Source: Deltaproteobacteria bacterium
GTDB lineage: Bacteria; Myxococcota_A; UBA9160; SZUA-336
Direction: 5' to 3'
Assembly (NCBI GenBank): GCA_016875225.1
Contig: VGRW01000029.1
Location: forward strand, 1-38,606
DNA length: 38,606 bases
The translations under genes and the position numbers were made by a program. Below, piece after piece: positions 1 through 8,650 of this stretch (its first letter is position 1; the number at the start of each line of letters is the position of its first letter). The notes beneath the pieces are model-generated. The model made no database searches and was not told the origin of the DNA. It saw only the letters and a program-made list of their open reading frames with translations.

Positions 1-275
1 AAAACCAGCGCCGGGCGCTCGAGTCCGAGCTCGGAGCAGATCCAGGCCAGATCGTCGGCGAAGCCCTCGATCGTGTAGTCCTGCGCGGGCTTGTCGCTGG
101 CACCGAAGCCGCGCTGGTCGATCGACACGACTCGGTGTCGAGCCGAGAAGTGCGCGGCCTGCGGCGCAAAGTAGCTCGAGTCGCAGCACCAGCCGTGCAC
201 GAAGACGATCGGCGCGGCGTCGGTTCCGGATTCGCTGTAGCAGAGCCGCACGCCGTCGCGAACGAGTGTCTTCAT
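1..275 (-). CDS. alpha/beta hydrolase, N-terminal part (cut by window edge)
   Basis: The first 91 residues of an alpha/beta-hydrolase-fold protein are present; the rest lies beyond base 1. The start reads MKTLVRDGVRLCYSESG, followed by the family's beta-strand and oxyanion-hole segment IVFVHGWCCDSSYF (about residues 23-36) and the strand SIDQRGFGASDKP (about 51-63). That pattern is typical of haloalkane-dehalogenase or lactonase-like cytosolic hydrolases. The nucleophile elbow and catalytic His are outside the window, so the substrate cannot be judged. Its ATG overlaps the TGA of the upstream minus-strand gene (ATGA), so the two are probably translated together. Confidence 0.85.
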   Translation of the reverse strand, partial: MKTLVRDGVRLCYSESGTDAAPIVFVHGWCCDSSYFAPQAAHFSARHRVVSIDQRGFGASDKPAQDYTIEGFADDLAWICSELGLERPALV

Positions 276-709
276 AGCCAGTCCAGGTCCTCCCAGAAGT
301 ACGCGCGGAGTTCAGCATTGGTCTCGATCACGTACGACTCGACCACGTCCTGGTCGAGCATGCGATAGGCGTTGGCGAACGAGCCGCGCAGGTCGACGTT
401 CCGGGAAGCGAGCGCCCCGCGGAGCTCGCCCTCCGAGAGGGGCTCGCAGAGCGCGTTTCCGACGATCGGCTCGAACCGCTCGGGCACCCCGGCGCGCAGC
501 AGCCAGACGCGAAGCGCGTGGGTCCAGAACTCGAAGGCGGTCGTGAAGCTCGCGAGCGGAGCGCGAATCCAGGTGACGCGCTGGCGCGTCCCGGTTCTGG
601 TCGCGCGGAGCTGCTCGGGCGCGAGCACCTCGCATTCGAGGTCGGCGCGCGGATTCGCGCGCGCGTCCTCCACGATGCGGCGCACGACGCTCGTCGGCTG
701 GATGCTCAT
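272..709 (-). CDS. hypothetical protein, 145 aa
   Basis: I do not recognise this family. The likely start is MSIQPTSVVRRIVED at 709; in-frame ATGs at 763 and 778 would add low-complexity residues and would run into the divergent gene at 777. The protein looks soluble, with no signal peptide or membrane segment. It is rich in Arg, Glu and Leu and has an aromatic C-terminus (AYFWEDLDWL). Its stop overlaps the start of the downstream hydrolase by 4 nt, so they form one unit. A TACCGT hexamer lies 11 nt upstream of the chosen start. Codon use matches the neighbours. Confidence 0.65.
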   Translation of the reverse strand: MSIQPTSVVRRIVEDARANPRADLECEVLAPEQLRATRTGTRQRVTWIRAPLASFTTAFEFWTHALRVWLLRAGVPERFEPIVGNALCEPLSEGELRGALASRNVDLRGSFANAYRMLDQDVVESYVIETNAELRAYFWEDLDWL

Positions 710-764
710 CCCGGTCGGGCACGGTACCACGGCCCGCGCCTTCCCTCGACTTCCCGGTTCCATG

Positions 765-770
765 TAGAGT
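765..770 (+). promoter_or_regulatory. -10-like hexamer for leaderless gene at 777
   Basis: TAGAGT ends 6 nt before the ATG at 777, and no Shine-Dalgarno is present. If used, transcription would begin at or within a base or two of the start codon. No clear -35 box is visible. Confidence 0.45.
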
Positions 771-776
771 CGCGCC

Positions 777-1949
777 ATGCACTTCGGATGGGATCCGTCG
801 CGGATCGATCTGTCGCTGGACTCGCGCGCCGTCACGTTCGAGAACCCGAGCGGAGCCCGCGGCGCGGGCGGCACGGCGCACGGCGGGCGCAAGGGAGCGC
901 CGATGCGCGAGCTCGCGCCGGGCGAGAAGGTCGTGCTCGCCGATCTCGAGGGGCCCGGCACGATCCGACACGTCTGGATGACGTTTCCCCCGGCGCGCCC
1001 CGAGTGGATGCGGGCGATGGTGCTCGAGGTCTTCTACGACGGCGCGAGCGAGCCGTCGATCTCGGTGCCCTGTCTGGATTTCTTCGGCCTGCCGCACGGG
1101 CGCCCCGCGCACTACGTCTCGGCGCTCACCGCGGCGCAGCAGGGCCGCGGCTTCAATGCCTACCTGCCGATCCCGTTTCGAAGGCGCATCCGCATCGAGC
1201 TCAGCAACGGCGCGGCGCGGCCGATGTTCCTCTACTACCAGCTCGACTACACGCTCGAGCGCGAGCTCGCGCCCGAGACGGGGCTTCTGCACGTGTCGTT
1301 CCGGCGCGAGAACCCGACCAGGCTGCGCGAGGACTTCACGATCGCGAGCGGCCTGCGCGGACCGGGGCGGTACCTGGGCTGCAGCGTCGGAATCCGGCCG
1401 CTCCCCGCCGAGCACTTCGTCTGGTACGGCGAGGGGGAGCTCAAGATCTACCGCGACGGAGACGGCGCGCACCCGACCATCTGCGGCACCGGGCTCGAGG
1501 ACTACGTCGGCACGGCCTGGGGAATGGGCGCGCACTTCGCGCTCTACGGCGGCGTGCCGCTCGAGGTGCGCGCGCCGGACGGCCCCGCGATTCCCGACTT
1601 CACCAGCTTCTACCGCTGGCACGTGCTCGACCCGGTCGTGTTCGAGCGCGATCTCCGCGTCACGATCCAGCAGATCGGCTACGCGGTGCTGCCGAAGAGC
1701 GCTGAATCCGACTTCGAGAAATTCGCGCGCTCGAACCCCGCCGCGGGCCGCGGCTGGCTGCGCGACAACCCCGCGCTCGCGGCGCACGGTCTCGGCGAGC
1801 GCGTCGACGACTACTGCGCGACCGCGTACGTGTACTGCCGCGACGTCCAGCCAGTGCCGCGGCTCGATCTCGCCTCGGCCACGGCCGACATCGCGCGGCG
1901 GCCGTTCGAGAAGAAGTCGGACACGGAGCAGATGCTCGGCGTCGCCTGA
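777..1949 (+). CDS. DUF2961 / GH172-family glycoside hydrolase-like protein
   Basis: This 390-residue protein matches the DUF2961 family (now GH172), whose characterised members cleave or rearrange fructofuranosides and arabinofuranosides. Seen: an N-terminal jelly-roll-like segment with EGPGTIRHVWMTF (about 58-70), SVPCLDFFGLPHG (96-108), the acidic motif WYGEGELKIYRDGDG (216-230) and GTGLEDYVGTAWG (237-249). Glu219 or Glu221 and Glu241 sit about 20-22 residues apart, the spacing expected of the GH172 catalytic pair (from family knowledge, by position only). There is no signal peptide, so it is probably cytosolic. It converges on a GPH-family sugar transporter, which fits a sugar-uptake role; the substrate is unknown. 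The start has no Shine-Dalgarno. Confidence 0.85.
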   Translation: MHFGWDPSRIDLSLDSRAVTFENPSGARGAGGTAHGGRKGAPMRELAPGEKVVLADLEGPGTIRHVWMTFPPARPEWMRAMVLEVFYDGASEPSISVPCLDFFGLPHGRPAHYVSALTAAQQGRGFNAYLPIPFRRRIRIELSNGAARPMFLYYQLDYTLERELAPETGLLHVSFRRENPTRLREDFTIASGLRGPGRYLGCSVGIRPLPAEHFVWYGEGELKIYRDGDGAHPTICGTGLEDYVGTAWGMGAHFALYGGVPLEVRAPDGPAIPDFTSFYRWHVLDPVVFERDLRVTIQQIGYAVLPKSAESDFEKFARSNPAAGRGWLRDNPALAAHGLGERVDDYCATAYVYCRDVQPVPRLDLASATADIARRPFEKKSDTEQMLGVA

Positions 1950-1968
1950 GCGCGCGGTGCCCCGCGCT

Positions 1969-3399
1969 TCAGCCCGCGGCGGCGCGGCGCGAGGCGAGCT
2001 CCTTCTGGATCTCGACCACGCGCGCGGCGGTCAGCGAGTAGCGGATCAGGAACACGAACGCGACCAGTCCGAGCAGGAAGATTCCCGGCCCGTACAGGAT
2101 GCCGAGGTGCGACACGATCTCGGGCGCGACCTGCCCCGGCACGGCCTTCTCCGGAAACGCGATCAGGTCGATCGCGACGCCGGCGATCAGATGGCCGAGC
2201 CCCGAAGACGCCTTTCCCGAGAACGCGATCGCCCCGAAGAAGATTCCCTCCTGACGCCGTCCGGTGTCGAACTCGTGCTCGTCGACGAGGTCCGCCATCA
2301 TCGAGCCGGCCGAGATCAGTCCCGCCGCGCCGCCGAACGCGGCGAGGAAGCCGCAGACCGAGAGCCCGCCCAGATACAGCAGCGAGTGCTCCTTGCCGGG
2401 CCAGAATCCGACCAGCTTCAGCAGAAGCGGGAGCATGGCGAAGATCGCGAAGACCAGCGTTCCGGCCAGGAACGTCGGCTTCTTGTCCAGGCGTCGCGAG
2501 GCCAGGGTCCAGAACGGCACGCCGACGACGAGCCCTGCCACCCCGAGCACGCCGACCACCAGGATCTGCTGCGTCGAGAGCTCCCAGAAGTGCGTCGAGA
2601 CGTGCAGCCCGAGCTCCATCTGAACGCCGCGCATCACGAAGAAGACCAGCACGCCGACGAAGAGCGCGCGGAACGACGGGCTGGCCAGCGCGTCGCGCAG
2701 CTCGTGCAGGACGCGGCGCATGTTGAACGCGCCGTGCACGTGCAGCGGCTCGAGCAGGTGCCGGATGCGCGAGTGCGTGCCGAGCGCCGAGACGAGCACG
2801 ACGATCACGGACGCGGCCGCGAAGAAGAGCGCGTACTTCGGATAGGCGGCTGGGTTGAGCTGGCCGGTGGGAAACTCGGGCGTCGCGCGCATGAAGTAGC
2901 CGAGCCCGAGAGTGAACGTCACGAGCCCCCCGAGCACGCCGAAGACCGTGCGATAGCCGACGATTCCCGTGCGCTCGTGGTAGTCCGCCGTCAGCTCCGC
3001 GCCCAGCGCGTTGTGCGGAACCAGGTAGGCGGCCATCGTCGCGCGCACCGCGACGGCCAGAACCGTGAGCCAGACGAAGAGCCCCGTCTGCCCGAGCCCT
3101 TCCGGCGGAACGAACAGGAAGTAGAAGGTGAGCCCGAACGGGACCGCGGCCGCGTACATGAACGGGTGTCGGCGTCCCCACTTCGATTTGTGCGCGTCGG
3201 AGAGCGATCCGATCATCGGGTCGATGACCGCGTCGAAGATCAGCGCGATCGCCGTCGCAAGTCCTGCGAGCGTGCCGGAGAGCCCCAGCACCTGGTTGTA
3301 GTAGAAGAACAGGAAGGTCTCGAAGGAGCTGTTCTTGAAGCCTTCGCCGAGCTGTCCGATTCCGTACGCGAGCTTGGTGTAGAGATGTAGCCTTGGCAC
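1969..3399 (-). CDS. GPH-family (MelB-like) MFS cation:sugar symporter
   Basis: This 476-residue inner-membrane protein has about 12 hydrophobic segments. The N-terminus (KLAYGIGQLGEGF, then FFYYNQVLGLSG) and the loop IFDAVIDPMIGSLSDAHKSKWGRRHPFM (about 55-82) are hallmarks of the glycoside-pentoside-hexuronide:cation symporters related to MelB. In these the Asp residues of the second helix bind the coupling cation and the RRHP loop follows. A second family motif, MADLVDEHEFDTGRRQEGIFFG, lies around residues 370-390. Start is GTG at 3399, preceded by TAGAAT six bases upstream and no Shine-Dalgarno. The convergent GH172-like gene suggests a carbohydrate or glycoside substrate, but specificity cannot be read from sequence. 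Confidence 0.9.
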   Translation of the reverse strand: MPRLHLYTKLAYGIGQLGEGFKNSSFETFLFFYYNQVLGLSGTLAGLATAIALIFDAVIDPMIGSLSDAHKSKWGRRHPFMYAAAVPFGLTFYFLFVPPEGLGQTGLFVWLTVLAVAVRATMAAYLVPHNALGAELTADYHERTGIVGYRTVFGVLGGLVTFTLGLGYFMRATPEFPTGQLNPAAYPKYALFFAAASVIVVLVSALGTHSRIRHLLEPLHVHGAFNMRRVLHELRDALASPSFRALFVGVLVFFVMRGVQMELGLHVSTHFWELSTQQILVVGVLGVAGLVVGVPFWTLASRRLDKKPTFLAGTLVFAIFAMLPLLLKLVGFWPGKEHSLLYLGGLSVCGFLAAFGGAAGLISAGSMMADLVDEHEFDTGRRQEGIFFGAIAFSGKASSGLGHLIAGVAIDLIAFPEKAVPGQVAPEIVSHLGILYGPGIFLLGLVAFVFLIRYSLTAARVVEIQKELASRRAAAG

Positions 3400-3405
3400 G
3401 CGCGC

Positions 3406-3411
3406 ATTCTA
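3406..3411 (-). promoter_or_regulatory. -10-like hexamer for leaderless gene at 3399
   Basis: TAGAAT (minus strand, 3411 to 3406) is one base from the TATAAT consensus and ends exactly 6 nt before the GTG start of the MFS gene. No ribosome-binding site lies between. Confidence 0.5.
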
Positions 3412-3446
3412 GGTGAAGCGCGCCGCCGCTGTCCGAGTCGCCCGCG

Positions 3447-4238
3447 CTACTCGCGCGGCGCGAGCTGCTTGAAGAGCGGCACCAGGTTCGGGCCTTTGCG
3501 GATGGTGTGGCCGCCGTCGACGGGAATCAGCTGTCCGGTGATCCAGCTCGACTCGTCGGAGAGCAGGAATGCGACCAGCCTCGCGACGTCCGCGGGCTCG
3601 CCGATGCGAGAGATCGGCATCAGCGACAGGTACTCGTCGCGCGAGACGGGAATCGTGGCGAGCGCGGCCGCGAGCGGCGTCTGCACGATTCCGGGCAGGA
3701 CCGAGTTCACGCGGATACCGTGCTCGCCGAGCTCGTCGGCGGCGCAGCGCGTGAGCATGTCGACCCCCGCCTTCGAGACGCAGTAGGCGCTCATCCACGG
3801 GTGCGTGAGTGCGCCGGCGATCGAAGAGAGGTTCACGATGCTGCCGCCACCCGCCTCGATCATCGCGCGCGCCTCGGCACGCGTGCAGCGGAACGCGCCG
3901 GTCAGGTTCGTCGCGAGCACGCGCTCGAACTCCGCGGTCGTGGTCTGAAGCAGCGGGCTCGCCGAGCCGATCCCCGCCGAGTTCACCGCGAGGTTCAGCG
4001 CGCCGAAGCGGCGCACGGTGGCGTCGACCGCGGCGTCGACCGACGCGTCGTCGGTGACGTCGCAGGCCACCCAGGCCGAGTTCGGCCCCAGCTTCCCGAC
4101 CGCCTCGCGAAGCGTGTCCTCGCGGCGCGCGCAGATCATCACCCGGCCCCCGGACGCGACGATCGTCTCCGCACAGGCGAAGCCGATTCCCGTCGCGCCC
4201 GCGGTAACCAGCGCCACCTTCCCCGAAAGATCGGGCAT
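3447..4238 (-). CDS. SDR-family NAD(P)-dependent oxidoreductase
   Basis: A 263-residue classical short-chain dehydrogenase. It has the cofactor loop TAGATGIGFA (about 12-21, variant of TGxxxGIG), the NSAG core motif (for NNAG), catalytic Ser in NLSSIAG, the YCVSK active site, and the C-terminal ITGQLIPVDGG signature. The reaction is oxidation or reduction of an alcohol/ketone; the substrate is not evident. The start ATG has a GGAG site 7 bases upstream. It lies 36 bp downstream of a glutaryl-CoA dehydrogenase gene on the same strand, so it may act on a hydroxyacyl-CoA or a related degradation intermediate (inference). Confidence 0.9.
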   Translation of the reverse strand: MPDLSGKVALVTAGATGIGFACAETIVASGGRVMICARREDTLREAVGKLGPNSAWVACDVTDDASVDAAVDATVRRFGALNLAVNSAGIGSASPLLQTTTAEFERVLATNLTGAFRCTRAEARAMIEAGGGSIVNLSSIAGALTHPWMSAYCVSKAGVDMLTRCAADELGEHGIRVNSVLPGIVQTPLAAALATIPVSRDEYLSLMPISRIGEPADVARLVAFLLSDESSWITGQLIPVDGGHTIRKGPNLVPLFKQLAPRE

Positions 4239-4274
4239 CCGTTCTCCATTTCCGACGCAGCCGACCGCGCCGCG

Positions 4275-5444
4275 CTAGCCGGCGATCGCGTCGAGCCCCG
4301 TCAGCTCCTTGCCGATGATCAGCGTGTGGATGTCGTGCGTTCCCTCGTAGGTGCGCACGGTCTCGAGATTCACCATGTGCCGCATCGAGCAGTAGTCGTC
4401 GACGATGCCGTTGGCGCCCAGCATGTCGCGCGCGAGCCGCGCGATCTGCAGCGCCATGTCGACGTTGTTCATCTTGGCCATCGACACCATCGCGTGGTGG
4501 AGCCGGCCCGCGTCCTTCAGCCGGCCGAGCTGCAGCGCGAGCAGCTGCGCCTTGGTGATCTCGGTCGCCATGAAGGTGAGCTTCTGCTGCGGGATCTGCA
4601 GCGAGCCGAGCGGCCGATCGAAGACGATCCGGTCCCTCGAATAGGCGAGCGCCTCCGAGAAACAGGCCTGCGCCGCGCCGATCGCCCCCCAGGCGATCCC
4701 GTAACGCGCCTGCGTGAGGCAGCCGAGCGGCCCCTTCAGCCCCTTCACGCCCGGCAGCCGGCTCGCTTCGGGCACGCGCACGTCGGACAGGAACAGCTCG
4801 CTGGTGATCGAGCCGCGCAGCGAGAACTTCCCCTTCATGTCGCGCGCCTCGAAGCCGCGCGAGCCGCTCTCGACGAGGAAACCCTGGATGCCGTCGTCGG
4901 TCTGCGCCCAGACGATCGCGAGCTGCGCGGCGCTGCCGTTGGTGATCCAACGCTTGGTGCCGTTCAGGATCCACCCGTCGCCGCTTCGCACCGCGCGCGT
5001 CAGCATTCCGCCGGGGTTGGAGCCGTAGTCGGGCTCGGTCAGCCCGAAGCAGCCGACCACGCGGCCCTCGGCCATGGCCGGGAGCCAGCGCTGCTTCTGC
5101 TCGTCCGTGCCGTAGGCGTGGATCGGATACATGCAGAGCCCGCCCTGCACCGAGGCGAAGCTGCGCAGACCCGAATCGCCGCGCTCGAGCTCCTGCATGA
5201 CCAGCCCGTACGCGACGTTGTTCATGCCCGCGCAGCCGTAGCCGTGCAGGTTGGCGCCGAACAAGCCGAGCTCGGCCATCTTCGGCACGAGCTCCATGGG
5301 AAACGAGCCGTCCTGCCGGACGTGCGCGACGACGATCGGCAGGAATTCCTTCTCGACGAACTCGCGAACCGTGTCGCGCACGATGCGCTCTTCGGGCTCG
5401 AGCGAGTCCTCGATCCGGTAGAAGTCGAGCGGCTCGAAAGACAT
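4275..5444 (-). CDS. gcdH: glutaryl-CoA dehydrogenase-like acyl-CoA dehydrogenase
   Basis: A 389-residue FAD enzyme that closely follows the glutaryl-CoA dehydrogenase pattern. That enzyme converts glutaryl-CoA to crotonyl-CoA and CO2 in lysine, tryptophan and aromatic catabolism. Matches include LRSFASVQGGLCMYPIHAYG (the Arg equivalent to the glutaryl-binding Arg94 is present), GCFGLTEPDYGSNPG, NGTKRWITN, ARYGIAWGAIGA, DMLGANGI and the catalytic-base segment TYEGTHDIH with Glu367. Length is usual for the family. GGAGG sits 5 nt before the ATG. It probably forms an operon with the downstream SDR gene. No CoA ligase or crotonase is adjacent. A related short-chain acyl-CoA substrate remains possible. 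Confidence 0.88.
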   Translation of the reverse strand: MSFEPLDFYRIEDSLEPEERIVRDTVREFVEKEFLPIVVAHVRQDGSFPMELVPKMAELGLFGANLHGYGCAGMNNVAYGLVMQELERGDSGLRSFASVQGGLCMYPIHAYGTDEQKQRWLPAMAEGRVVGCFGLTEPDYGSNPGGMLTRAVRSGDGWILNGTKRWITNGSAAQLAIVWAQTDDGIQGFLVESGSRGFEARDMKGKFSLRGSITSELFLSDVRVPEASRLPGVKGLKGPLGCLTQARYGIAWGAIGAAQACFSEALAYSRDRIVFDRPLGSLQIPQQKLTFMATEITKAQLLALQLGRLKDAGRLHHAMVSMAKMNNVDMALQIARLARDMLGANGIVDDYCSMRHMVNLETVRTYEGTHDIHTLIIGKELTGLDAIAG

Positions 5445-5484
5445 CTGCGCCTCCGGAAGCGATGAGCCTCCGGAGGCGCGGAGA

Positions 5485-5853
5485 TCAGCCGACTTCGCTG
5501 TGGGTCTGCGAGGCCGACCGGCCCTCGGAGAGCTCGGTGAGCTGCTTCGAGATCTTGTTCAGCCGCTTGTTCAGCTTGTCGGGGTCGTGCTTCGAGGCAA
5601 TACCAAAGACGTCGTAGATCTGCGAGCGGCCCGACTCGACGCGGCTCTCGAGATCCTTCCGCGCGCCCTCGGCGCGCTTGTACAGGTCGCTCTCCTGGAC
5701 GCGCGTCTGGAGCTTCTCGGCCCGCTTGCGCACGTCGCGCTCGACCTTGCGGCGCTGGTGGTCGAAGCGCTCGCGCAGATCCTGGAGCTGCTCGACGAGG
5801 CTCTTGAGCGCGTCGTTGAACCGGTCGAACCCGCTGCTTCGGGTCTGTGCCAT
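5485..5853 (-). CDS. coiled-coil hypothetical protein, 122 aa
   Basis: Highly charged and almost entirely helical by composition, with heptad-like Leu/Val spacing through FNDALKSLVEQLQDLRERF and RKVERDVRKRAEKLQTRVQ (about residues 10-60). The C-terminus is DKLNKRLNKISKQLTEL. It resembles phasins or other amphipathic coiled-coil proteins in general character, but no specific family was recognised. Two ATGs are possible. AAGGAGG lies only 2 nt from the one at 5859 but 8 nt from the one at 5853, so 5853 (MAQTRSSGF) is chosen. It has its own promoter candidate upstream. Confidence 0.75.
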   Translation of the reverse strand: MAQTRSSGFDRFNDALKSLVEQLQDLRERFDHQRRKVERDVRKRAEKLQTRVQESDLYKRAEGARKDLESRVESGRSQIYDVFGIASKHDPDKLNKRLNKISKQLTELSEGRSASQTHSEVG

Positions 5854-5889
5854 ATCCATTTCCTCCTTCGGTTTCTCCGAACGAGGCGG

Positions 5890-5917
5890 AAACTAACACG
5901 ATGCGTCAGAGCGTCAA
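5890..5917 (-). promoter_or_regulatory. sigma70-like promoter candidate for 5853 gene
   Basis: On the minus strand TTGACG (5917-5912) is followed after 16 nt by TAGTTT (5895-5890). The 5' leader would be about 30 nt and contains the AAGGAGG site. The region is noticeably AT-richer than its surroundings (AAAATCTTTTTCGTTTGATC). Confidence 0.4.
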
Positions 5918-6011
5918 TGGAAAATCTTTTTCGTTTGATCTTCGATAGTTGCGCGAATAGTGGCCGGCGCGGACGCGGGCCTTACAACGCGCTGAGTCGT
6001 AAGCCGGCGCG

Positions 6012-7019
6012 CTACCAGCGGATCAGGGCCGAGCCCCAGGTGAAGCCGGAGCCGAAGCCCGCCATCGCGATCAGGTCGCCCTCGCGGACGCGCCCGGCCT
6101 GCAGGCACTCGTGCAGCAGCATCGGGATCGAGGCCGCCGAGCAGTTCCCGTACTTCTGGATGTTGTTGTAGGTGCGCTCCGGCGGAATCTGGAGCTTCTG
6201 CGCGACGAACTCGTTGATGCGCAGGTTCGCCTGGTGGAACAGGAACAGGTTCACGTCGGCGAGCTTGCAGCCGTTGTGCGCGAGCGCCTCCTCGATCACC
6301 TCCGGCATGCGCTGGACGGCGTGCTTGAAGACGAAGCGGCCCTCCATGACCGGGAACTGGCGCCCCTCGTCGAGCATCTGGTGCGTGATCCGCTGCGGCC
6401 AGAACGACGAGCCGGGCGCCTCGACCCAGAGCTTCTTGGCGAACTTGCCCTCGGCGTGGGTGTGGACCGAGAGGATCCCGCGCTCGGGGTCGGGCGAGGC
6501 CTCGAGCACGACCGCGCCCGCGCCGTCGCCGAAGATCACCGCGACGTCGCGGCCGCGCGTGCTGAGGTCGATGCCGGTCGAGTGCACCTCGGCGCCGACG
6601 ACCAGCACCCGGTCGTACTGGCCCGATGCGACGTAGAGCTCGCCGACCTGCAGCGCGTACAGGAATCCGGTGCACTGACAGCGCACGTCCATCGCCGGAC
6701 AGCCCGCGATGCCCAGGTGGTCCTGCAGGAAGCAGGAGATGCCCGGGAAGTCGTGCTGCGGCGAGAGCGACGCGACCACGATCGCGTCGATCTGCTCCGG
6801 CGCGATCCCCGCGTTCGAAATCGCCTGCCGGGCGGCCAGGTGCGCGATCTCCGCCGGGCCCATTCCCGCGTCGACGTGGTGCCGCTCGACGATTCCCGTG
6901 CGCTGCTGGATCCACTCGTCGCTCGTATCCATGAGCTTCATGAGATCCGCATTGGTCACCACGCGCGGCGGCACGTGCATGCCGGTGCCCGCGATCCGGA
7001 CGCTGCGCATCGTTCTCAT
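6012..7019 (-). CDS. beta-ketoacyl-ACP synthase III-like ketosynthase (FabH family)
   Basis: A 335-residue thiolase-fold condensing enzyme. The FabH triad is visible: Cys116 in RCQCTGFLYAL, His262 in FLFHQANLRI and Asn292 in YGNCSAAS, plus GDGAGAVVLE (about 164-173). FabH enzymes condense acetyl- or other acyl-CoA with malonyl-ACP to start fatty-acid synthesis. No fab or acp genes are adjacent, so this may be a secondary paralogue making branched or long-chain ketoacyl products (inference). The start at 7019 has GGGAGG 6 nt upstream and overlaps the hflX stop as ATGA; a second ATG at 7010 is less well placed. Confidence 0.9.
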   Translation of the reverse strand: MRTMRSVRIAGTGMHVPPRVVTNADLMKLMDTSDEWIQQRTGIVERHHVDAGMGPAEIAHLAARQAISNAGIAPEQIDAIVVASLSPQHDFPGISCFLQDHLGIAGCPAMDVRCQCTGFLYALQVGELYVASGQYDRVLVVGAEVHSTGIDLSTRGRDVAVIFGDGAGAVVLEASPDPERGILSVHTHAEGKFAKKLWVEAPGSSFWPQRITHQMLDEGRQFPVMEGRFVFKHAVQRMPEVIEEALAHNGCKLADVNLFLFHQANLRINEFVAQKLQIPPERTYNNIQKYGNCSAASIPMLLHECLQAGRVREGDLIAMAGFGSGFTWGSALIRW

Positions 7020-8650
7020 CGCCCACCTCCCTCGAAGACCACTCGCTCCACGACCCGCAGCATCTCCTCGATGCCGTCGCCGTTCAAGGCCGATATGGCT
7101 ACGCCGTCGAAGCGCGTCGCCAGACTATCGCGCTCTTCCGGAGAGATCCGGTCGGACTTGTTCAGGATCGGGATCTCCGGCTTGTCGTCGAGCCCGAGCT
7201 CGGTGAGGATTCGACGCACCGCGTCGATCTGCTGCTCGATCTGCGGATTCGAGGCGTCGATCACGTGCAGGAGCGCCGTCGCGTCGCGGATCTCCTCGAG
7301 CGTGGACTTGAAGCCGGCGACGAGCTCGGTCGGCAGATCGCGGATGAAGCCGACGGTGTCGGTGATGATCACGTCGCGCTCGCGCGGGAAGCGCAGCCTT
7401 CGCGCCGAGGTGTCGACCGTCGCGAACAGCGCGTCGGCGGCGTGCACCTCGCTCTTCGTCAGGCGGTTCAGCAGCGTCGACTTGCCGGCGTTGGTGTAGC
7501 CGACGATCGAGAGCACGGGCAGGCCCTCGCTCTTGCGCCGGGCGCGGCGGGTCTCGCGCTGTCGCGTGACCTCCTTCAGGCTGCGTTCGAGATGCGTGAT
7601 GCGGTCGCGCACGCGCCGGCGATCGGTCTCGAGCTTGGTCTCGCCCGGCCCGCGCCCGCCGATCCCGCCCTGCAGCCGGCTCATTCCCTCGCTCTGGCCG
7701 GCGAGCCGCGGCAGGCGGTACTTCTGCTGCGCGAGCTCGACCTGGAGCTTCGCTTCCTTGGTGCGCGCGTTCTGCGCGAAGATGTCGAGGATCAGCTGCG
7801 TGCGGTCGACGATGCGCGCCTCGACTCGGTCGGTGATCGCGCGCAGCTGCCCGGGCGTCAGGTCGCGGTCGAAGAGCACCAGCGTCGCGCCGCGCTGCCA
7901 AAAGCGCGTGACCAGATCCTCGAGCTTTCCGGGGCCGACCAGGTAGCGCGGGTCCGGTCGCGGTCGGCGCTGGCGCACGACGTCGACGATCTGCAGGCCC
8001 GCCGTGCGCGCGAGCTCGCGCATCTCGTCGCAGCGCTCGTCGGCGAACGGATCGTTGCCGAGCTGGACGCAGACCAGCACCGCGCGCTCGCCCTTGCCTT
8101 CGACCGCGATGCCCTTCTGCGCCTCGCCGAAGCGCCCCTCGAGCTCCTCGATCCACTCCAGGAAGTCGAAGTCGAGCCGGCTCGGCGCGACCGGATCGTG
8201 GCGGGTGACGGTCTCGCCCGAGTCGTCGGGCGGCTGCAGCGACGCGTAGTCGATCCGGTCGGGCAGGCCGTGATCGTCGACGAGCACGGCGACCATCGCG
8301 TCGAGCCGGAGCAGCGCGAGATCGGTCAGATCGTCCTGCGTGAGCCGCTCGCCGCCGAGGTGGGTGTGGATGCAGCGCAGTCCGCGGAAGCGCCCCGCGC
8401 CCGCGCGCACGCGCTTGAAGTCGGGGAGCGTGATGGAGAACGCGTCGCCCACCATCACGTACTCGACGCGCCCGCCGCGGCCGGCCAGCACGCCGATCTG
8501 GCGCCCGCACTCGAACGAGAGCTCGGAGAGCTGGCGCGCGAACTCCTGCGTGACGAGGCGCTCGCGCGGCCGCTTGCGCTTGTACAGGCTCTCCAGCCGG
8601 CGGAGCTGGCTGGCCTTGAGTCCGTAGGTTTGACCGTAGAGGTCGGAGAT
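7016..8650 (-). CDS. hflX: HflX ribosome-associated GTPase, non-standard start
   Basis: A GTPase that in other bacteria binds and splits stalled 70S ribosomes. Seen: the N-terminal domain with YLVGPGKLEDL, glycine-rich GGIGGRGPGETKLETDRRR, then the G domain with GYTNAGKSTLLNRL (P-loop), DTVGFIRDLP (G3) and NKSD (G4). Homology continues upstream of the in-frame GTG at 8491, in DLYGQTYGLKASQLRRLESL, so the real start lies further out. The only well-placed candidate is ATC at 8650, preceded by AAAGGGGAAGAG; no ATG, GTG or TTG is available nearby in frame. The 5' boundary is therefore provisional (544 residues if ATC is used). Translationally coupled to the ketosynthase gene. Confidence 0.88.
   Translation of the reverse strand: MSDLYGQTYGLKASQLRRLESLYKRKRPRERLVTQEFARQLSELSFECGRQIGVLAGRGGRVEYVMVGDAFSITLPDFKRVRAGAGRFRGLRCIHTHLGGERLTQDDLTDLALLRLDAMVAVLVDDHGLPDRIDYASLQPPDDSGETVTRHDPVAPSRLDFDFLEWIEELEGRFGEAQKGIAVEGKGERAVLVCVQLGNDPFADERCDEMRELARTAGLQIVDVVRQRRPRPDPRYLVGPGKLEDLVTRFWQRGATLVLFDRDLTPGQLRAITDRVEARIVDRTQLILDIFAQNARTKEAKLQVELAQQKYRLPRLAGQSEGMSRLQGGIGGRGPGETKLETDRRRVRDRITHLERSLKEVTRQRETRRARRKSEGLPVLSIVGYTNAGKSTLLNRLTKSEVHAADALFATVDTSARRLRFPRERDVIITDTVGFIRDLPTELVAGFKSTLEEIRDATALLHVIDASNPQIEQQIDAVRRILTELGLDDKPEIPILNKSDRISPEERDSLATRFDGVAISALNGDGIEEMLRVVERVVFEGGGR

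Noticed and set aside
1156-3390. A 744-codon plus-strand open frame
   Set aside because: It covers the end of the GH172-like gene in another frame and is antisense to the MFS transporter, with low-complexity Arg/Ser/Thr-rich sequence.
5467-5478. GCCTCCGGAGGC palindrome before the acyl-CoA dehydrogenase as a terminator
   Set aside because: It has no T-tract, and a similar CTTCCGGAGG repeats just downstream as the ribosome-binding site, so chance similarity is likely.
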